This document shows positions 25,207 through 37,688 of a DNA stretch of 54,279 nucleotides, one piece after another. This DNA is from an uncultured Pseudomonadota bacterium (GTDB taxonomy: Bacteria; Pseudomonadota; Alphaproteobacteria; RUG11792). The stretch covers positions 1-54,279 of the forward strand of contig CACZTP010000007.1 of assembly GCA_902784055.1 (NCBI GenBank), written 5' to 3'. The position numbers and the translations under genes were made by a program. Each line of letters opens with the position of its first letter. Position 1 is the stretch's first letter. Under the pieces are notes generated by a model, which was not told the DNA's origin, searched no databases, and saw only the letters and a list, made by a program, of their open reading frames with translations.

Positions 25207-26069
25207 TATTTATTGGAATTGCTTGATGCAATTTTATCGTGAAAAAAGCAATTTACAATTGTTAGTTGGTCGCAATTTTCAACTAGCGCAAAGTCATGTG
25301 TGTACTTAAAATGTCTGGTATTCGCAAATAATTCTATTTCGTTGTCCAGTAATTGCCAATATGACATATCATTGTTTATATATATGTCGCGGTATAAAGG
25401 TAATAAATTGTTATGTCTTTTATATATATAATTAAGTATTCTACCTTTATTAGCTCCCTTTAAATTTAAATTTTCAAGCCATATCATATTACAATATTCT
25501 TTTACTGCTAATACTATTTTCTGGGGATTTGTTATTTTGGGGAAAATTGGCGATATAAAACAAACCGTTGGTATCTCGGCATCATGAAGAGTTTTTAAAA
25601 CATCAATTCTTCTTTCAATGCTTGTAGCACAATCCATATCTCTTCTGAATGTTTCGTCTAATGTATTAATTGATAATGCCACAGTTACTTTTTCAAACCT
25701 TTTTATTAAATTCAAATCTCGTAATACTAAATCAGATTTTGTTATTATAATTACATTTACTTCAACATCTAATAATTGCTCTAATAATACATGTGTTCGT
25801 TTATACTTCGTTTCACATGACTGATACGGATCGGTTACTGAGCTTATTACAATGGTTTTTCCACTATATTTTTGTAGATTCTTTATTTCATCCCAATATT
25901 TTACATCAACAAAACTGCCCCAAGGCGGAGAGTGATTGGTAAATCTTGTCATGTATTCCGCATAACAATATTTACAACAGTGCATGCATCCGACGTAAGG
26001 ATTTGCTGAAAAATCAACTCCAGGAAAATTACATCTTGTTAATATGCTTTTTGCTTTTATTACTCTCAT
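25206..26069 (-). CDS. Radical SAM protein of the spore photoproduct lyase-like (SPL) family
   Basis: The 287-aa protein has the radical SAM signature CX3CX2C in 'GCMHCCKYCYAEYM' (about residues 27-40), preceded by 'NPYVGC', and 'VISSVTDPYQSCE' and 'ITKSDLVLRDL' motifs. Together these are typical of SPL-like proteins that bind a 4Fe-4S cluster and S-adenosylmethionine. In bacteria without spores the substrates of this group are mostly unknown; DNA-lesion repair is one proposal. The small membrane protein upstream ends 23 nt before its start, so the two probably form one transcript. Confidence 0.8.
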   Translation of the reverse strand: MRVIKAKSILTRCNFPGVDFSANPYVGCMHCCKYCYAEYMTRFTNHSPPWGSFVDVKYWDEIKNLQKYSGKTIVISSVTDPYQSCETKYKRTHVLLEQLLDVEVNVIIITKSDLVLRDLNLIKRFEKVTVALSINTLDETFRRDMDCATSIERRIDVLKTLHDAEIPTVCFISPIFPKITNPQKIVLAVKEYCNMIWLENLNLKGANKGRILNYIYKRHNNLLPLYRDIYINNDMSYWQLLDNEIELFANTRHFKYTHDFALVENCDQLTIVNCFFHDKIASSNSNK

Positions 26070-26092
26070 ACCTACATATTAAGATCTGGGTT

Positions 26093-26404
26093 TTAATTTC
26101 TCGGAACAACTAGTTCAATCTTGACATTGCACACTATATTTTTGCCATCTACCGGGATTGTTTGAGTTTTTTCCACAACTGTTGGTGTCGTGACGCTTTG
26201 AACTATTGGAGATTCTGGCGTTCCACTTAATAGTTTTATAACTGAAAAAATTATAAGCCCTAAAATAAGTACACTAAAAATAAGCATCAATACTGGGGCT
26301 AACGCGTTATTTTTTTTGACATATTCTGATTTATTTTCACTTGCAAAAAATCCTTTCCAAAACTCGACACACGCCTTAATTATCAAAAAAAGCTCGTTGT
26401 ACAT
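26093..26404 (-). CDS. Small single-pass membrane protein
   Basis: This 103-aa protein has a cytoplasmic N-terminal helix (about residues 1-30), a membrane segment ('APVLMLIFSVLILGLIIFSVI', in two overlapping halves, about 36-57) and an exposed Thr/Val/Pro-rich tail. No family is recognised. AAAGGAG lies 9 nt before the start. It precedes the SPL-like radical SAM gene in the same direction. Confidence 0.6.
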   Translation of the reverse strand: MYNELFLIIKACVEFWKGFFASENKSEYVKKNNALAPVLMLIFSVLILGLIIFSVIKLLSGTPESPIVQSVTTPTVVEKTQTIPVDGKNIVCNVKIELVVPRN

Positions 26405-26624
26405 AGTAATTAACTCCTTTCGTTTGTGTTAATTGTACACAACTGTCCTTCACGGCATGACAACATAACCATCTAACGTTATTTTAAATGTTTACGCTTT
26501 ATACATAATGATCGTGCTTTTGTTTTAACAAAAACAACGCTGTTGTTATTTCATTCACAGCTAGTAAAAAAGTAAATACTTACTTTAAGTATAAGAGATA
26601 AGATTCATAGGAGATAGAAGAGAA

Positions 26625-26714
26625 ATAAACAAATTTTTATTAAAAACTTTAGCGCTTGCATCTGTAATTGGGATAGGTTACGCTAACACCACTAAAAAAT
26701 GCTGTTTTTACTAA
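26625..26714 (+). pseudogene. Signal-peptide fossil without a start codon
   Basis: Thirty codons including the stop read as an excellent signal peptide ('NKFLLKTLALASVIGIGYA') plus a few residues ('NTTKKCCFY') and a stop. An AGGAG lies upstream, but the expected start position is ATA, not ATG, and no other start exists in the frame. It looks like the decaying N-terminus of an exported-protein gene, or a very small peptide using a rare start. The rest of the 26405-26624 interval shows nothing recognisable. Confidence 0.35.
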
Positions 26715-28888
26715 TAACGTTTGTTCCAACTTATACCTCCTTCTAACCCTTTATTTTTTGATAAGCTAATACCTACTTTTGCTTGTTTTTTAACAGTACG
26801 TTTAATAGATAATTCAGTTTCATCAATACTTTTCCCTTGTTGAAAGTTTAAAGCCCATTTGCCAATTTTTTTACCGACGACAACTGAGTTATATTTATTA
26901 GAACCATCTTCATGATGTTTAACTTCAAGTGTGTCAATCTTCAATAGTTTGTTCATTTTTTCAAATATGTTCTCATTTCCAGTCGTAATATCTTGAACCA
27001 GCATACCGAGGGAATAGACTTCGGATGTTGTGAGCTCTGTACTGGGTTTGTCAAACAAAAATAAAGATAAAATATCCTGTTTGTTTTTCATTGTGCTTGA
27101 AAAGAAATCGATAGTTGTATTGTTATTATATTGCGAAAATTTTATACCAACAAATTCTTTATTATCGACTTTTTTCTTTGCAGTAAGATTTAATTTGTAA
27201 TAGTTTACAAGGTGTGGATTGGATAATATCTCGCCAGAAGATAATTTGATTTTCTTCTTTAAGAGAGCATACTTACCGTTAATTGCATTAAGTTTTACAT
27301 CCCATATAATTGGTTTTCCAGCTTCGGACTTTATCCAGCCTACTCCTTTCCATGTACTCGTAAGACCTGAACCATTTATATTTATCTTTGGTGTAAATTC
27401 TAATTTTATATCTGCATTTATAGGTAATTTAATTTTATTTAGATGTAGAGGAGGTTTATTGTCAACTAAGTGATTTGTTATATCCGTAGCTATTACTGAA
27501 TTACTTATTACTGACGTTATTTCTGCTACTGGATTTATTAGTCTAACAGAGCCGGTAATATTAAAAGGTTTTCTAATATCACCATCAACTTGTATGTTTG
27601 TGGATATATCTGATTTTACATATGGAACATTACATAAATTCCCTTTCGGTATTGTTATTTGTACGTCAACACTTGAACTTGCAATATCCAATTTTCCAGT
27701 TGCGTATACGTTACATCTAACAAAATTAAACGACTCAGCTTCAAAATTCTTGAGTAACAACAGTTTATTATTTAATTCAAAATTGCCTATAATATTCTTT
27801 ACCAAAATATCGTTTTCGATATTCCGTATATCGCCATTCGCTATATTTATGCTACCAGTAAAAATAGTGCTTTTATCGGCACGTTTTACTTGAATGTTGT
27901 ATTTTGCATTACAGTTCGCTATTAAGTTGTCAACAAATTTAAACTGTTTAATATTAATCGGATTTTTTGCGGTTATATTTAAATTAATCTCATTAGCCTG
28001 TACTGTACCAGTACACAACGCTGTATGATTGAATTTTAATAATTCCAATGTACTGTTAACTTGATTTTTTAAATATGATGTTTTGAATTTTACCTTTCCT
28101 AAATCAATGCATTTTGTTTTTAAGTTATTAATACTAATATTGTCAGATACAATATTAAGTAATAATCTTTCGTTTTTTAATCCCCACCTCCAATTCACCG
28201 TGTATTCAATATCAGCACTATATTCGATATCTTTTATTTTTAACTTTCTTATATTTGCTGTATTTTGTGATGACAATTTAATATCCCATTTCTTTAACTT
28301 GTTTAAATCAATAAAGCCAACACATTTTAATGTGTGATTATATTTCAATAGTTTTAGTACCATATCAAGTTTATTGTTTAAATACATAAGTTGTGTTTTT
28401 ATATCTCCAAGTGGCGTATTTGTCACTAATAAATGCTTAATATTAAGCCCGAATTGATTATTATCCAATAAAATAAAAGTTGCATGTGTTGTTACCATTA
28501 CGCCTTTCAAAATAGGTTTTTTTAAAATTTTGTATAGATCAAAGTTTTTCGCTTCTATTTCAATGTAGTTATTTTTAAACGACAACGGGCGTAAATTCTT
28601 TATTATTATATATCCATTGCTATCTTCTATGTAAATTCTTGGTATTTTATCTTTCGTTAAAGGTATCGCTATTGGTGATATATAAATTTTTTGTTTGTTT
28701 ATTATAAAATTATCTGCAATTACTTTTTTATCGAATAATTTATATCTAATGCGACATGAACCATAAGGTACAATTTGCAGATTAATAGCCAATGGATTGT
28801 GGTACCAGTAAATTCCAGTACCGATTGTTACCGCAAGTATTGATAAAAAAATACGCCATCCAACTGACAAAACAACAAAAAATTTCAT
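26711..28888 (-). CDS. tamB: TamB-like translocation/assembly module protein (DUF490)
   Basis: TamB/AsmA-type proteins span the periplasm and move phospholipids or help outer membrane assembly. The 725-aa protein has an N-terminal membrane segment (about residues 8-28), a long beta-rich middle, and the family's C-terminal signature: 'FSSTMKNKQDILSLFLFDKPSTEL' in pattern, 'GMLVQDITTGNENIFEKMNKLLKIDTLEV', then 'VVVGKKIGKWALNFQQG' and a final 'GISWNKRY'. It is shorter than the E. coli protein (about 1260 aa), as in several alphaproteobacteria. It begins 37 nt after atpD, where atpC would normally stand. tamA is not in the window. Confidence 0.82.
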   Translation of the reverse strand: MKFFVVLSVGWRIFLSILAVTIGTGIYWYHNPLAINLQIVPYGSCRIRYKLFDKKVIADNFIINKQKIYISPIAIPLTKDKIPRIYIEDSNGYIIIKNLRPLSFKNNYIEIEAKNFDLYKILKKPILKGVMVTTHATFILLDNNQFGLNIKHLLVTNTPLGDIKTQLMYLNNKLDMVLKLLKYNHTLKCVGFIDLNKLKKWDIKLSSQNTANIRKLKIKDIEYSADIEYTVNWRWGLKNERLLLNIVSDNISINNLKTKCIDLGKVKFKTSYLKNQVNSTLELLKFNHTALCTGTVQANEINLNITAKNPINIKQFKFVDNLIANCNAKYNIQVKRADKSTIFTGSINIANGDIRNIENDILVKNIIGNFELNNKLLLLKNFEAESFNFVRCNVYATGKLDIASSSVDVQITIPKGNLCNVPYVKSDISTNIQVDGDIRKPFNITGSVRLINPVAEITSVISNSVIATDITNHLVDNKPPLHLNKIKLPINADIKLEFTPKININGSGLTSTWKGVGWIKSEAGKPIIWDVKLNAINGKYALLKKKIKLSSGEILSNPHLVNYYKLNLTAKKKVDNKEFVGIKFSQYNNNTTIDFFSSTMKNKQDILSLFLFDKPSTELTTSEVYSLGMLVQDITTGNENIFEKMNKLLKIDTLEVKHHEDGSNKYNSVVVGKKIGKWALNFQQGKSIDETELSIKRTVKKQAKVGISLSKNKGLEGGISWNKRY

Positions 28889-28925
28889 CGTAAATAGCGA
28901 ATTTATTTTGTATATTTATATTGTA

Positions 28926-31226
<2,301 letters not shown>

Positions 31227-31227
<1 letters not shown>

Positions 31228-32789
31228 TAGTCATTTTCCTTGTTCAGAACAAGCCACTTTTTCAAAAATTCGTCTAAAAATACTGTTAGTTTAGTTTTTA
31301 CTTCAGCTGTTAGCACCCGTTCTTTCTCTATCACTTCAACAAGATCTGTATTATTTATAGCGGACAACAAATCAATTTCAAAGGATTTAACTTTCGATAC
31401 CGGAATATCTTTTAAATAACCATTCATAGCCACATATAAGACAATGACATGTTCAGCATTTTTAAGAGTTGAATATTGCTTTTGTTTTAGTACTTCCAAT
31501 AACTTTTCACCATTATTTAGCGCCTCACGTGTTGATACATCTATATCACTACCGAACTGTGAAAATGATGCAAGCTCATTATATTGAGCCATCTGAATTT
31601 TTATATCACTTGATACCGATTTCATAGCTTTTGTTTGAGCTGCAGATCCCACACGACTTACAGATACACCTATGTTTATTGCGGGTCTTATTCCTTTGTA
31701 AAAAAGATCGTTTTCTAAAAACAGCTGACCATCGGTAATTGAAATTACGTTAGTAGGAATATACGCTGCAACATCTCCTGCCTGAGTTTCGACAAGAGGT
31801 AAGGCTGTAAGGGAGCCCCCTCCCTTTTCATCAGATAGTTTAGCCGCACGCTCAAGTAACCTCGAATGCAAGTAAAAAATATCTCCGGGATATGCTTCAC
31901 GCCCTGGAGGTCTTCTTAGTAGTAATGATATCTGTCTATAGGCAACAGCATGCTTTGATAGATCGTCATAAACTATGAGGGCATGCATTCCGTTATCTCT
32001 GAAATATTCTCCCATTGCACAAGCTGTGTAGGGAGCTATATATTGCATTGCAACAGTATCTGATGCTGTAGCTGCTACAACTATCGTATAGGGCATTGCC
32101 CCATTGTCATCTAATGTCTTAACAAGGCGTGCAACAGTTGACCGTTTTTGACCTATTGCAACGTATATACAATAAACTTTATCTTTTTCGTCAACATTAT
32201 CGTTGTATTTCTTTTGATTTATTATTGTGTCCACAGCTATAGCGCTCTTACCAGTCTGCCTATCACCAATAATTAGCTCTCTTTGTCCACGACCTATAGG
32301 GAACAATGCATCTATAATTCTTATACCAGTAAAAAGAGGTTCACTTATTGTCTTCCTATCTCGAATACCAGGAGCAGGGTTTTCCATATTATATGGAACT
32401 AACTCACCTTCTATAGGAAGATTTGAATCTATAGGCTGACCTAACGCATTAACAACACGACCTAACAATCCCATTCCGACATTTATGTTAACTATTTTGT
32501 TTGTCCGTTTTACGGTATCCCCTTCTTTAACAAAACTGTCATTTCCTATGAGAATTACACCAACGTTATCTGTTTCGAGGTTCGTTACTATGCCTTTTAC
32601 AACTGTTCCTGTTTGGGATGAAATTATATCTACCCACTCTCCTGATTTCGCGTTATCAAGTCCGTAAATTCTTGCTATACCATCTCCGACCGTCAGAACA
32701 TACCCTATTTGTGATACCTCGATCTGTGGTTTAAATCCTTCTATTTTTTCTCTAATTATTTTTGATATTTCCAATGCTTTATTATTCAT
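31227..32789 (-). CDS. atpA: ATP synthase F1 subunit alpha
   Basis: The non-catalytic nucleotide-binding subunit, 520 aa. It shows '[15 protein letters not shown]' (Walker A), '[15 protein letters not shown]', '[33 protein letters not shown]' in pattern and '[15 protein letters not shown]'. It overlaps the end of atpH by 4 nt (ATGA), so translation is coupled. Confidence 0.98.
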
Positions 32790-33331
32790 AATATCTCCGT
32801 TGATTTTAAATATTTATTTAATTGCCGTACAACCTCTTTACCTGATGCATCAATCATTATTCCGTCTGTTTTTATAACAAATCCCGTCAATATATCTCTA
32901 TCAGTTTCGTATTGGACATTTATCTTTTCGCTAAAAAGCTTTTGTACTGTCTCTTTAATATTATTTTGCTGTTCACTAGTTAAGTCAGACGAACTGTAAA
33001 CAGTAATATTACGCTCGTTTCGTTCCCTTAATATAGCTTTATTAAAAATATCCGCTATTTTACTTATTATGTCTAGTCTACCGTTTTCGACCAATACATT
33101 TATAAACAAAACAAAAACAGTATTCAGGTTAAAAACATTTCCGAGAGTTTCACATAAGTTTTTAGCATCACTACGTTTTACATAACAAGGAAAAAGATTT
33201 TTATCTTGTAACATAAGATTGACGAATTTCCTAAAATCATCTGACAATTCATTTAGAATATTCCTCTTTTCCCCGATTTCAAACAAAGCCCTAGCGTAAC
33301 GTCCTGGAAGAGATACAAACGGAATTATCAT
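32786..33331 (-). CDS. atpH: ATP synthase F1 subunit delta
   Basis: The delta (OSCP) subunit links F1 to the peripheral stalk of Fo. The 181-aa protein has the start '[15 protein letters not shown]' and the C-terminal '[31 protein letters not shown]' pattern of the family. It is first in the atpHAGD order used by alphaproteobacteria, with AGGAG about 12 nt before its ATG. The Fo genes (atpBEF) are not in the window, as is usual for alphaproteobacteria, which keep them in a separate locus. Confidence 0.93.
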   Translation of the reverse strand: MIIPFVSLPGRYARALFEIGEKRNILNELSDDFRKFVNLMLQDKNLFPCYVKRSDAKNLCETLGNVFNLNTVFVLFINVLVENGRLDIISKIADIFNKAILRERNERNITVYSSSDLTSEQQNNIKETVQKLFSEKINVQYETDRDILTGFVIKTDGIMIDASGKEVVRQLNKYLKSTEIL

Positions 33332-33992
33332 TTGTAAAATTTCTCCTTTAATATCGATTGTCAGTTTACCATACTGCCAACAAATTCAGTTATTTAGTAG
33401 CCCATAAAACAATCGCTCATGTATAACTTTAGTGTATAAGCGGGACTATTAATATAGAATTAAGGAAATTCAGAAAAATAGCTTCTTACTGGATTTCGTA
33501 TAAATCGGTGTAACACAAAATGCGGTTATTTTTGCTTTATGAAATCGGATTTTACAAAGAAATAATCAATACAGAAATAATCAATACAGTTATTTGATAA
33601 TGTAGAAAATTAAAATATATAAATAAAAAAGATTTATTAACAAAGAACCGTGTAGTAAAAACTTCAATTTTTCAGTAAATGGTGTCGATTTAGGAATATT
33701 AAACGCAACAAACAAAAAAATAACAAGAAAAAAGAAATTTGCAACAATCTTGGAGAAAAATAATCAGTTTATTAGTGCTATGACACCCCTTCAAGTGAAA
33801 GCATTTTCGACAATCCTGAAAACAGACTTATGCTAACAAAAAATGCTGACAATTGAATTGTAACAGATGGTGTGGGAATAAAAAGATAATTTCAATATTG
33901 TTTTATAGTCAATAATAGTTACACATCAAGACATTTTGGCTCTTTGTGCTATGCTGAAACCGTTAAAGAATTATGAAAAATGAGAATTTTTA
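33332..33992. other. Intergenic region between atpH and hfq
   Basis: Very AT-rich. A 15-bp unit AAATAATCAATACAG is repeated in tandem at 33560-33589. A stop-to-stop frame of about 65 codons on the plus strand (about 33630-33835, ending '...AMTPLQVKAFSTILKTDLC') lacks an upstream start and could be gene debris. The region also holds the divergent promoters for atpH and hfq, which I could not place with confidence. Confidence 0.45.
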
Positions 33993-34364
33993 ATGAATGA
34001 GAGAATGAACATGGGGCGTATACAGCCGGATCGTTCTGGAACGAAGATTCCTTTACCTGATAGAATTCTTAACGTTCAAGATGCGTTTTTAAATTATGTT
34101 CGTCGTAACAAAATTCAGGTAACAATGTTTTTAATGAACGGGGTTAAGATAATCGGCTTTGTTTCTTGTTTCGATCAAAGCACGATTCTTATAAAAAGAG
34201 ATAACTACGTTCAGTTAGTTTTTAAACATGCAATATCAACAATATCGCCCCACAGCGTTGTTAATTTGTTCGAATGGAGTTCTGCAACAAAACGTGATTT
34301 AGATTTGGACGATGATCTAGGAGCTTTGACTAAAATAGCTGAAGAAATGAAAGATCATGTTTAG
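33993..34364 (+). CDS. hfq: RNA chaperone Hfq
   Basis: Hfq forms a hexameric ring that pairs small RNAs with mRNAs. The 123-aa protein holds the Sm1 motif ('VQDAFLNYVRRNKIQVTMFLMNGVKIIGFV' in pattern, about residues 28-57) and Sm2 ('QLVFKHAISTISP', about 74-86). N- and C-terminal extensions make it longer than typical alphaproteobacterial Hfq (about 80 aa). The start is uncertain among Met1, Met5 and Met7. It overlaps the following alr gene by 8 nt, an arrangement I do not know from other bacteria; hfq is commonly followed by hflX. Confidence 0.92.
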   Translation: MNERMNMGRIQPDRSGTKIPLPDRILNVQDAFLNYVRRNKIQVTMFLMNGVKIIGFVSCFDQSTILIKRDNYVQLVFKHAISTISPHSVVNLFEWSSATKRDLDLDDDLGALTKIAEEMKDHV

Positions 34365-35424
34365 GTCGAATATAACAATTGATTTAAACGCAATCCGTGA
34401 TAACTATCTAGGATTGTGTAATTACGTCAATGGGAAAACCGAGGTATCAGCTGTTTTAAAGGCTAATGCATATGGACTAGGAGCGAAGTTTATCGCTCCA
34501 AAACTGTATGATGCTGGGTGTAGATATTTTTGGGTCGCTTATTTGAGTGAGGCGATGGCTTTACGCAAAGTCCTACCCCATGACGCTGAAATATACGTAC
34601 TACAAGGATTCGAACCTAACGACATAAATGTTCTAAAAGCTCACAAAATTACACAAGTGGTAAATTCCGTTCGGGAGCTTGAACAAATAAAAGGGCATGG
34701 GTTGCCAATTGTCTTGTTTGTCGAAACAGGTTTGAACCGATTAGGAATAAAAGAAGACGAAATTGAACAAATAGCAGAAATAATCAAAGACGAGGATATT
34801 CGCATTGTAATGTCTCATTTGGCATGCTCCAGCGATGCGAATAGTTTTTACAATAAAACTCAAAAAAACAATTTTGATAGGATTTTGTCAAAAATTCGGC
34901 AATATAAACCTAATATAAAAGCTTCGTTATCAGCATCAGGTGGAATATTCTTAGACAACGGGAATTATCTTTACGACATGGTTAGATGCGGATCAGCGTT
35001 ATACAGCACTCAAGTTAACAACAACAAAAACGTTGTTACATTCGATACAAAAGTTTTGCAGAAGTACTCAATTTCAGCCAATACCTCTGTTGGATATGAT
35101 CGGGTATACATTGCGACTCAGGACAGAATAATTGCATTGCTTGCTGTTGGGAAAGCTGATGGCATTCCTTCAAGTTTAGCTGGTAAGGGAACTATTTTAT
35201 TCGGCAAATACCGCTCTAAGATAATAGCGATTGCAATGGATTTACTTACATGTGATGTTACAGATGTTCCTGCTGAGTTAACAAAGCCGGGGTGTTCTGC
35301 AACACTTTTGAATAGTGAATATTCATTATTCAATATGTCGAAAGATGCATCAGAGAGAGAATTTTACTTAACAACTGGGTTTAATATTAATTCAAATCGT
35401 ATCGAAGTTTCATATATCGGTTAA
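34357..35424 (+). CDS. alr: Alanine racemase
   Basis: Alr makes D-alanine for peptidoglycan using pyridoxal phosphate. The 355-aa protein has the PLP-binding Lys35 in 'VLKANAYGLGA', the 'FVETGLNRLGI' and 'SHLACSSDANS' segments, and the second catalytic residue Tyr247 in 'SVGYDRVY'. All essential residues are visible. It overlaps hfq, so its expression is tied to it. With mltG and the M23 peptidase it shows that a peptidoglycan wall is retained. Confidence 0.95.
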   Translation: MFRSNITIDLNAIRDNYLGLCNYVNGKTEVSAVLKANAYGLGAKFIAPKLYDAGCRYFWVAYLSEAMALRKVLPHDAEIYVLQGFEPNDINVLKAHKITQVVNSVRELEQIKGHGLPIVLFVETGLNRLGIKEDEIEQIAEIIKDEDIRIVMSHLACSSDANSFYNKTQKNNFDRILSKIRQYKPNIKASLSASGGIFLDNGNYLYDMVRCGSALYSTQVNNNKNVVTFDTKVLQKYSISANTSVGYDRVYIATQDRIIALLAVGKADGIPSSLAGKGTILFGKYRSKIIAIAMDLLTCDVTDVPAELTKPGCSATLLNSEYSLFNMSKDASEREFYLTTGFNINSNRIEVSYIG

Positions 35425-35490
35425 GGGTTAATTGCCCCCGATTTGTTAATTGTGATATTCTGAAGCAAGATTGAGTTATAAGGAAATAAA

Positions 35491-35958
35491 ATGAGCGCGA
35501 CATCCTTCGTTAAAGCATCTGACGTCTCACGTAAATGGTATTTAATAGATGCAGAAGGTCTTGTTTTGGGACGCATGGCTGTTGTTATAGCTAATATTCT
35601 GCGTGGCAAAAATAAACCTTTTTTCACTCCTCACGTTGATTGCGGGGATAACGTTGTTGTAATTAATGCCGATAAGGTCGCATTAACAGGCAAGAAACTG
35701 ACTGATAAAAAATATTATTGGCATACTGGTTATCCAGGTGGAATTAAAAATAGAAATATGAAGCAATTAATGGAGGAAAACCGTATTGATAGAATCGTTA
35801 CAAATGCTGTTAAACGTATGATCAATAAAGGTCCTCTACAGCGTCAGGTGTTATCAAAATTGAAAGTTTATAAAGGTTCAGAGCATCCGCATATGGCACA
35901 ACAGCCTGAGGTTTTGGATGTTGCTTCTATGAATAAAAAGAATAGTAGGAGAAATTAA
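35491..35958 (+). CDS. rplM: 50S ribosomal protein L13
   Basis: The 155-aa protein shows '[16 protein letters not shown]' (about residues 14-29), '[18 protein letters not shown]', '[12 protein letters not shown]' and '[17 protein letters not shown]', all typical of L13. A good ribosome site (AAGGAA) precedes the ATG. It forms the standard rplM-rpsI operon with the next gene, 2 nt away. Confidence 0.97.
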   Translation: MSATSFVKASDVSRKWYLIDAEGLVLGRMAVVIANILRGKNKPFFTPHVDCGDNVVVINADKVALTGKKLTDKKYYWHTGYPGGIKNRNMKQLMEENRIDRIVTNAVKRMINKGPLQRQVLSKLKVYKGSEHPHMAQQPEVLDVASMNKKNSRRN

Positions 35959-35960
35959 TT

Positions 35961-36398
35961 ATGGAAATAGTAGAAAACTCACCAGTTAAAAAAGAACGAG
36001 TTTTAGATATTAAAGGGCGGTCTTATGCCACTGGCAAGCGAAAGAACGCAGTAGCTCGAGTTTGGATAAAGCCTGGTAGTGGTCGTGTATTGGTCAACGG
36101 TATTGATTTAGACAAGTATTTTAAAAGAGAGACATCACGAGTTTGTTTAAATCAACCGTTCGTTGCGACAGCTCGTTCTGAGCAATACGATGTCTGGTGT
36201 ACTGTTAAAGGTGGCGGATTAAGCGGTCAAGCTGGAGCTATCAGGCATGGGATCAGTAAGGCTCTTGATAACTACGAACCAGAACTTCACCCGATATTGA
36301 GGAAAGGCGGATTTTTGACTAGAGACGCACGTGTGGTTGAACGTAAAAAATACGGACACTACAAAGCACGTCGTCGTTTCCAGTACGGAAAACGTTAA
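35961..36398 (+). CDS. rpsI: 30S ribosomal protein S9
   Basis: The 145-aa protein has '[19 protein letters not shown]', '[21 protein letters not shown]' and the basic C-terminal '[17 protein letters not shown]' whose tail contacts tRNA in the P site. The operon ends with a strong terminator at 36459. Confidence 0.97.
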   Translation: MEIVENSPVKKERVLDIKGRSYATGKRKNAVARVWIKPGSGRVLVNGIDLDKYFKRETSRVCLNQPFVATARSEQYDVWCTVKGGGLSGQAGAIRHGISKALDNYEPELHPILRKGGFLTRDARVVERKKYGHYKARRRFQYGKR

Positions 36399-36458
36399 TA
36401 CTGTATTTTGTGGGTGGGAGAGACAAATTCCCATTTAAAAGTTCGAGAATTTTTTGTG

Positions 36459-36492
36459 GCAACCCGTTTTGCTAAACGGGTTGCTTTTTTTT
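36459..36492 (+). terminator. Rho-independent terminator after rpsI
   Basis: GCAACCCGTTT and AAACGGGTTGC form a perfect 11-bp stem with a 4-nt loop, followed by eight T residues. Confidence 0.95.
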
Positions 36493-36509
36493 ATTGAAAG
36501 GAGAACAAA

Positions 36510-37688
36510 ATGAAACAAATCTCATTTTTAAAAAACTATTCAAAATCGATAATATTTTTACTAGTGTTGGTAGTAGCTTTAATTTTAGAGCCTCACCTTG
36601 ACCTACAAGCAAAACAACTTATATACGGAATAAGTTTGTTGATAAAAGATCTGCTTATATTCTGCTTGCCGTTTGTAATATTTTGCTTAATAAACAATTC
36701 TATATCTAAACTAGGAGCACAAGCATTGAAATACATAGCTCTTATAATCCCCCTCGTATGTTTATCGAATCTAATTAACACGTTTATTTCTTACGGAATA
36801 TCTCATGTAGTTATAGATTTAGGAATTATAGGTAAACTCGGTCTTGCAAGCTCGCGTGACGGATTACAGCCGGCGTTTGATATACCAATACGACAGTTAT
36901 TATCGAACAACATAGCACTGTTATGCGGTATTGTTTCAGGATTAATACTAGGTATAGGCAGAGTTAAGCAAATGCCGAAAATTTGTAATATCTTTGAAAA
37001 ATTTACAAACTACTTTTTTAAAATATTAATTCCCATCATGCCTATCTTCATAGCGGGTACCGCTATAAAATTGCAACACGATGGAATTATGGGTGCTATA
37101 TGCACGAACTACATGCCAGTATTACTTACGTTCACAACTGTGGCTTTAGGATATGTATTATTACAGTTTTGCGTACTTGCAAGATTTAATTTTCCAGTTG
37201 TTGGTAAATATATAACAAATCTTACTCCAGCGTTTGTTACTGCGTTCGGATCTATGTCTAGTGCAGCTTCCCTGCCTCTGATAATAAAGGGTTCTGAACA
37301 GAATGTTAAAAATCCAGAGAATGCAAATATAATTTTGCCTGCCATTATAAATATTCACCTTGTAGGGGATTGCTTCTTTATTCCTTTAATGGCTCTAACA
37401 GTGATGACATCTTTCGGTATGGATTTCCCTGGGATAGTTGCATACTTGCCCTTTGCATTGCATTTTATGTTAGCAAAATTTTCAGTTGCGGCAGTTCCTG
37501 GTGGTGGAGTTTTAGTTATGTTCCCTATAATGCAAACATATTTGAATATGTCAGCTGATATGTTGGCTATAGTCACAGCATTGTATTTACTATTTGATCC
37601 ATTAATAACAACCTGCAACGTTGCTGGAAACAGTGCTATGGCAATTATTTTTGATCGAATAACTGGCGTGTTTAGAAAACGATCATAG
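36510..37688 (+). CDS. Dicarboxylate/amino acid:cation symporter (DAACS family)
   Basis: The 392-aa protein has about eight to nine membrane segments and the hallmarks of the GltP/DctA family: the serine-rich re-entrant loop 'TAFGSMSSAASLPLI', 'INIHLVGDCFFIPLMAL', 'AAVPGGGVLVMFPIM' and 'DPLITTCNVAGNSAMAIIFDRI' in pattern. Such carriers import glutamate, aspartate or C4-dicarboxylates with H+ or Na+, a plausible way for a host-dependent cell to obtain carbon. It starts right after the rpsI terminator with GAAAGGAG before the ATG. Its end overlaps the convergent tsaD by 6 nt. The exact substrate cannot be told from sequence. Confidence 0.88.
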   Translation: MKQISFLKNYSKSIIFLLVLVVALILEPHLDLQAKQLIYGISLLIKDLLIFCLPFVIFCLINNSISKLGAQALKYIALIIPLVCLSNLINTFISYGISHVVIDLGIIGKLGLASSRDGLQPAFDIPIRQLLSNNIALLCGIVSGLILGIGRVKQMPKICNIFEKFTNYFFKILIPIMPIFIAGTAIKLQHDGIMGAICTNYMPVLLTFTTVALGYVLLQFCVLARFNFPVVGKYITNLTPAFVTAFGSMSSAASLPLIIKGSEQNVKNPENANIILPAIINIHLVGDCFFIPLMALTVMTSFGMDFPGIVAYLPFALHFMLAKFSVAAVPGGGVLVMFPIMQTYLNMSADMLAIVTALYLLFDPLITTCNVAGNSAMAIIFDRITGVFRKRS

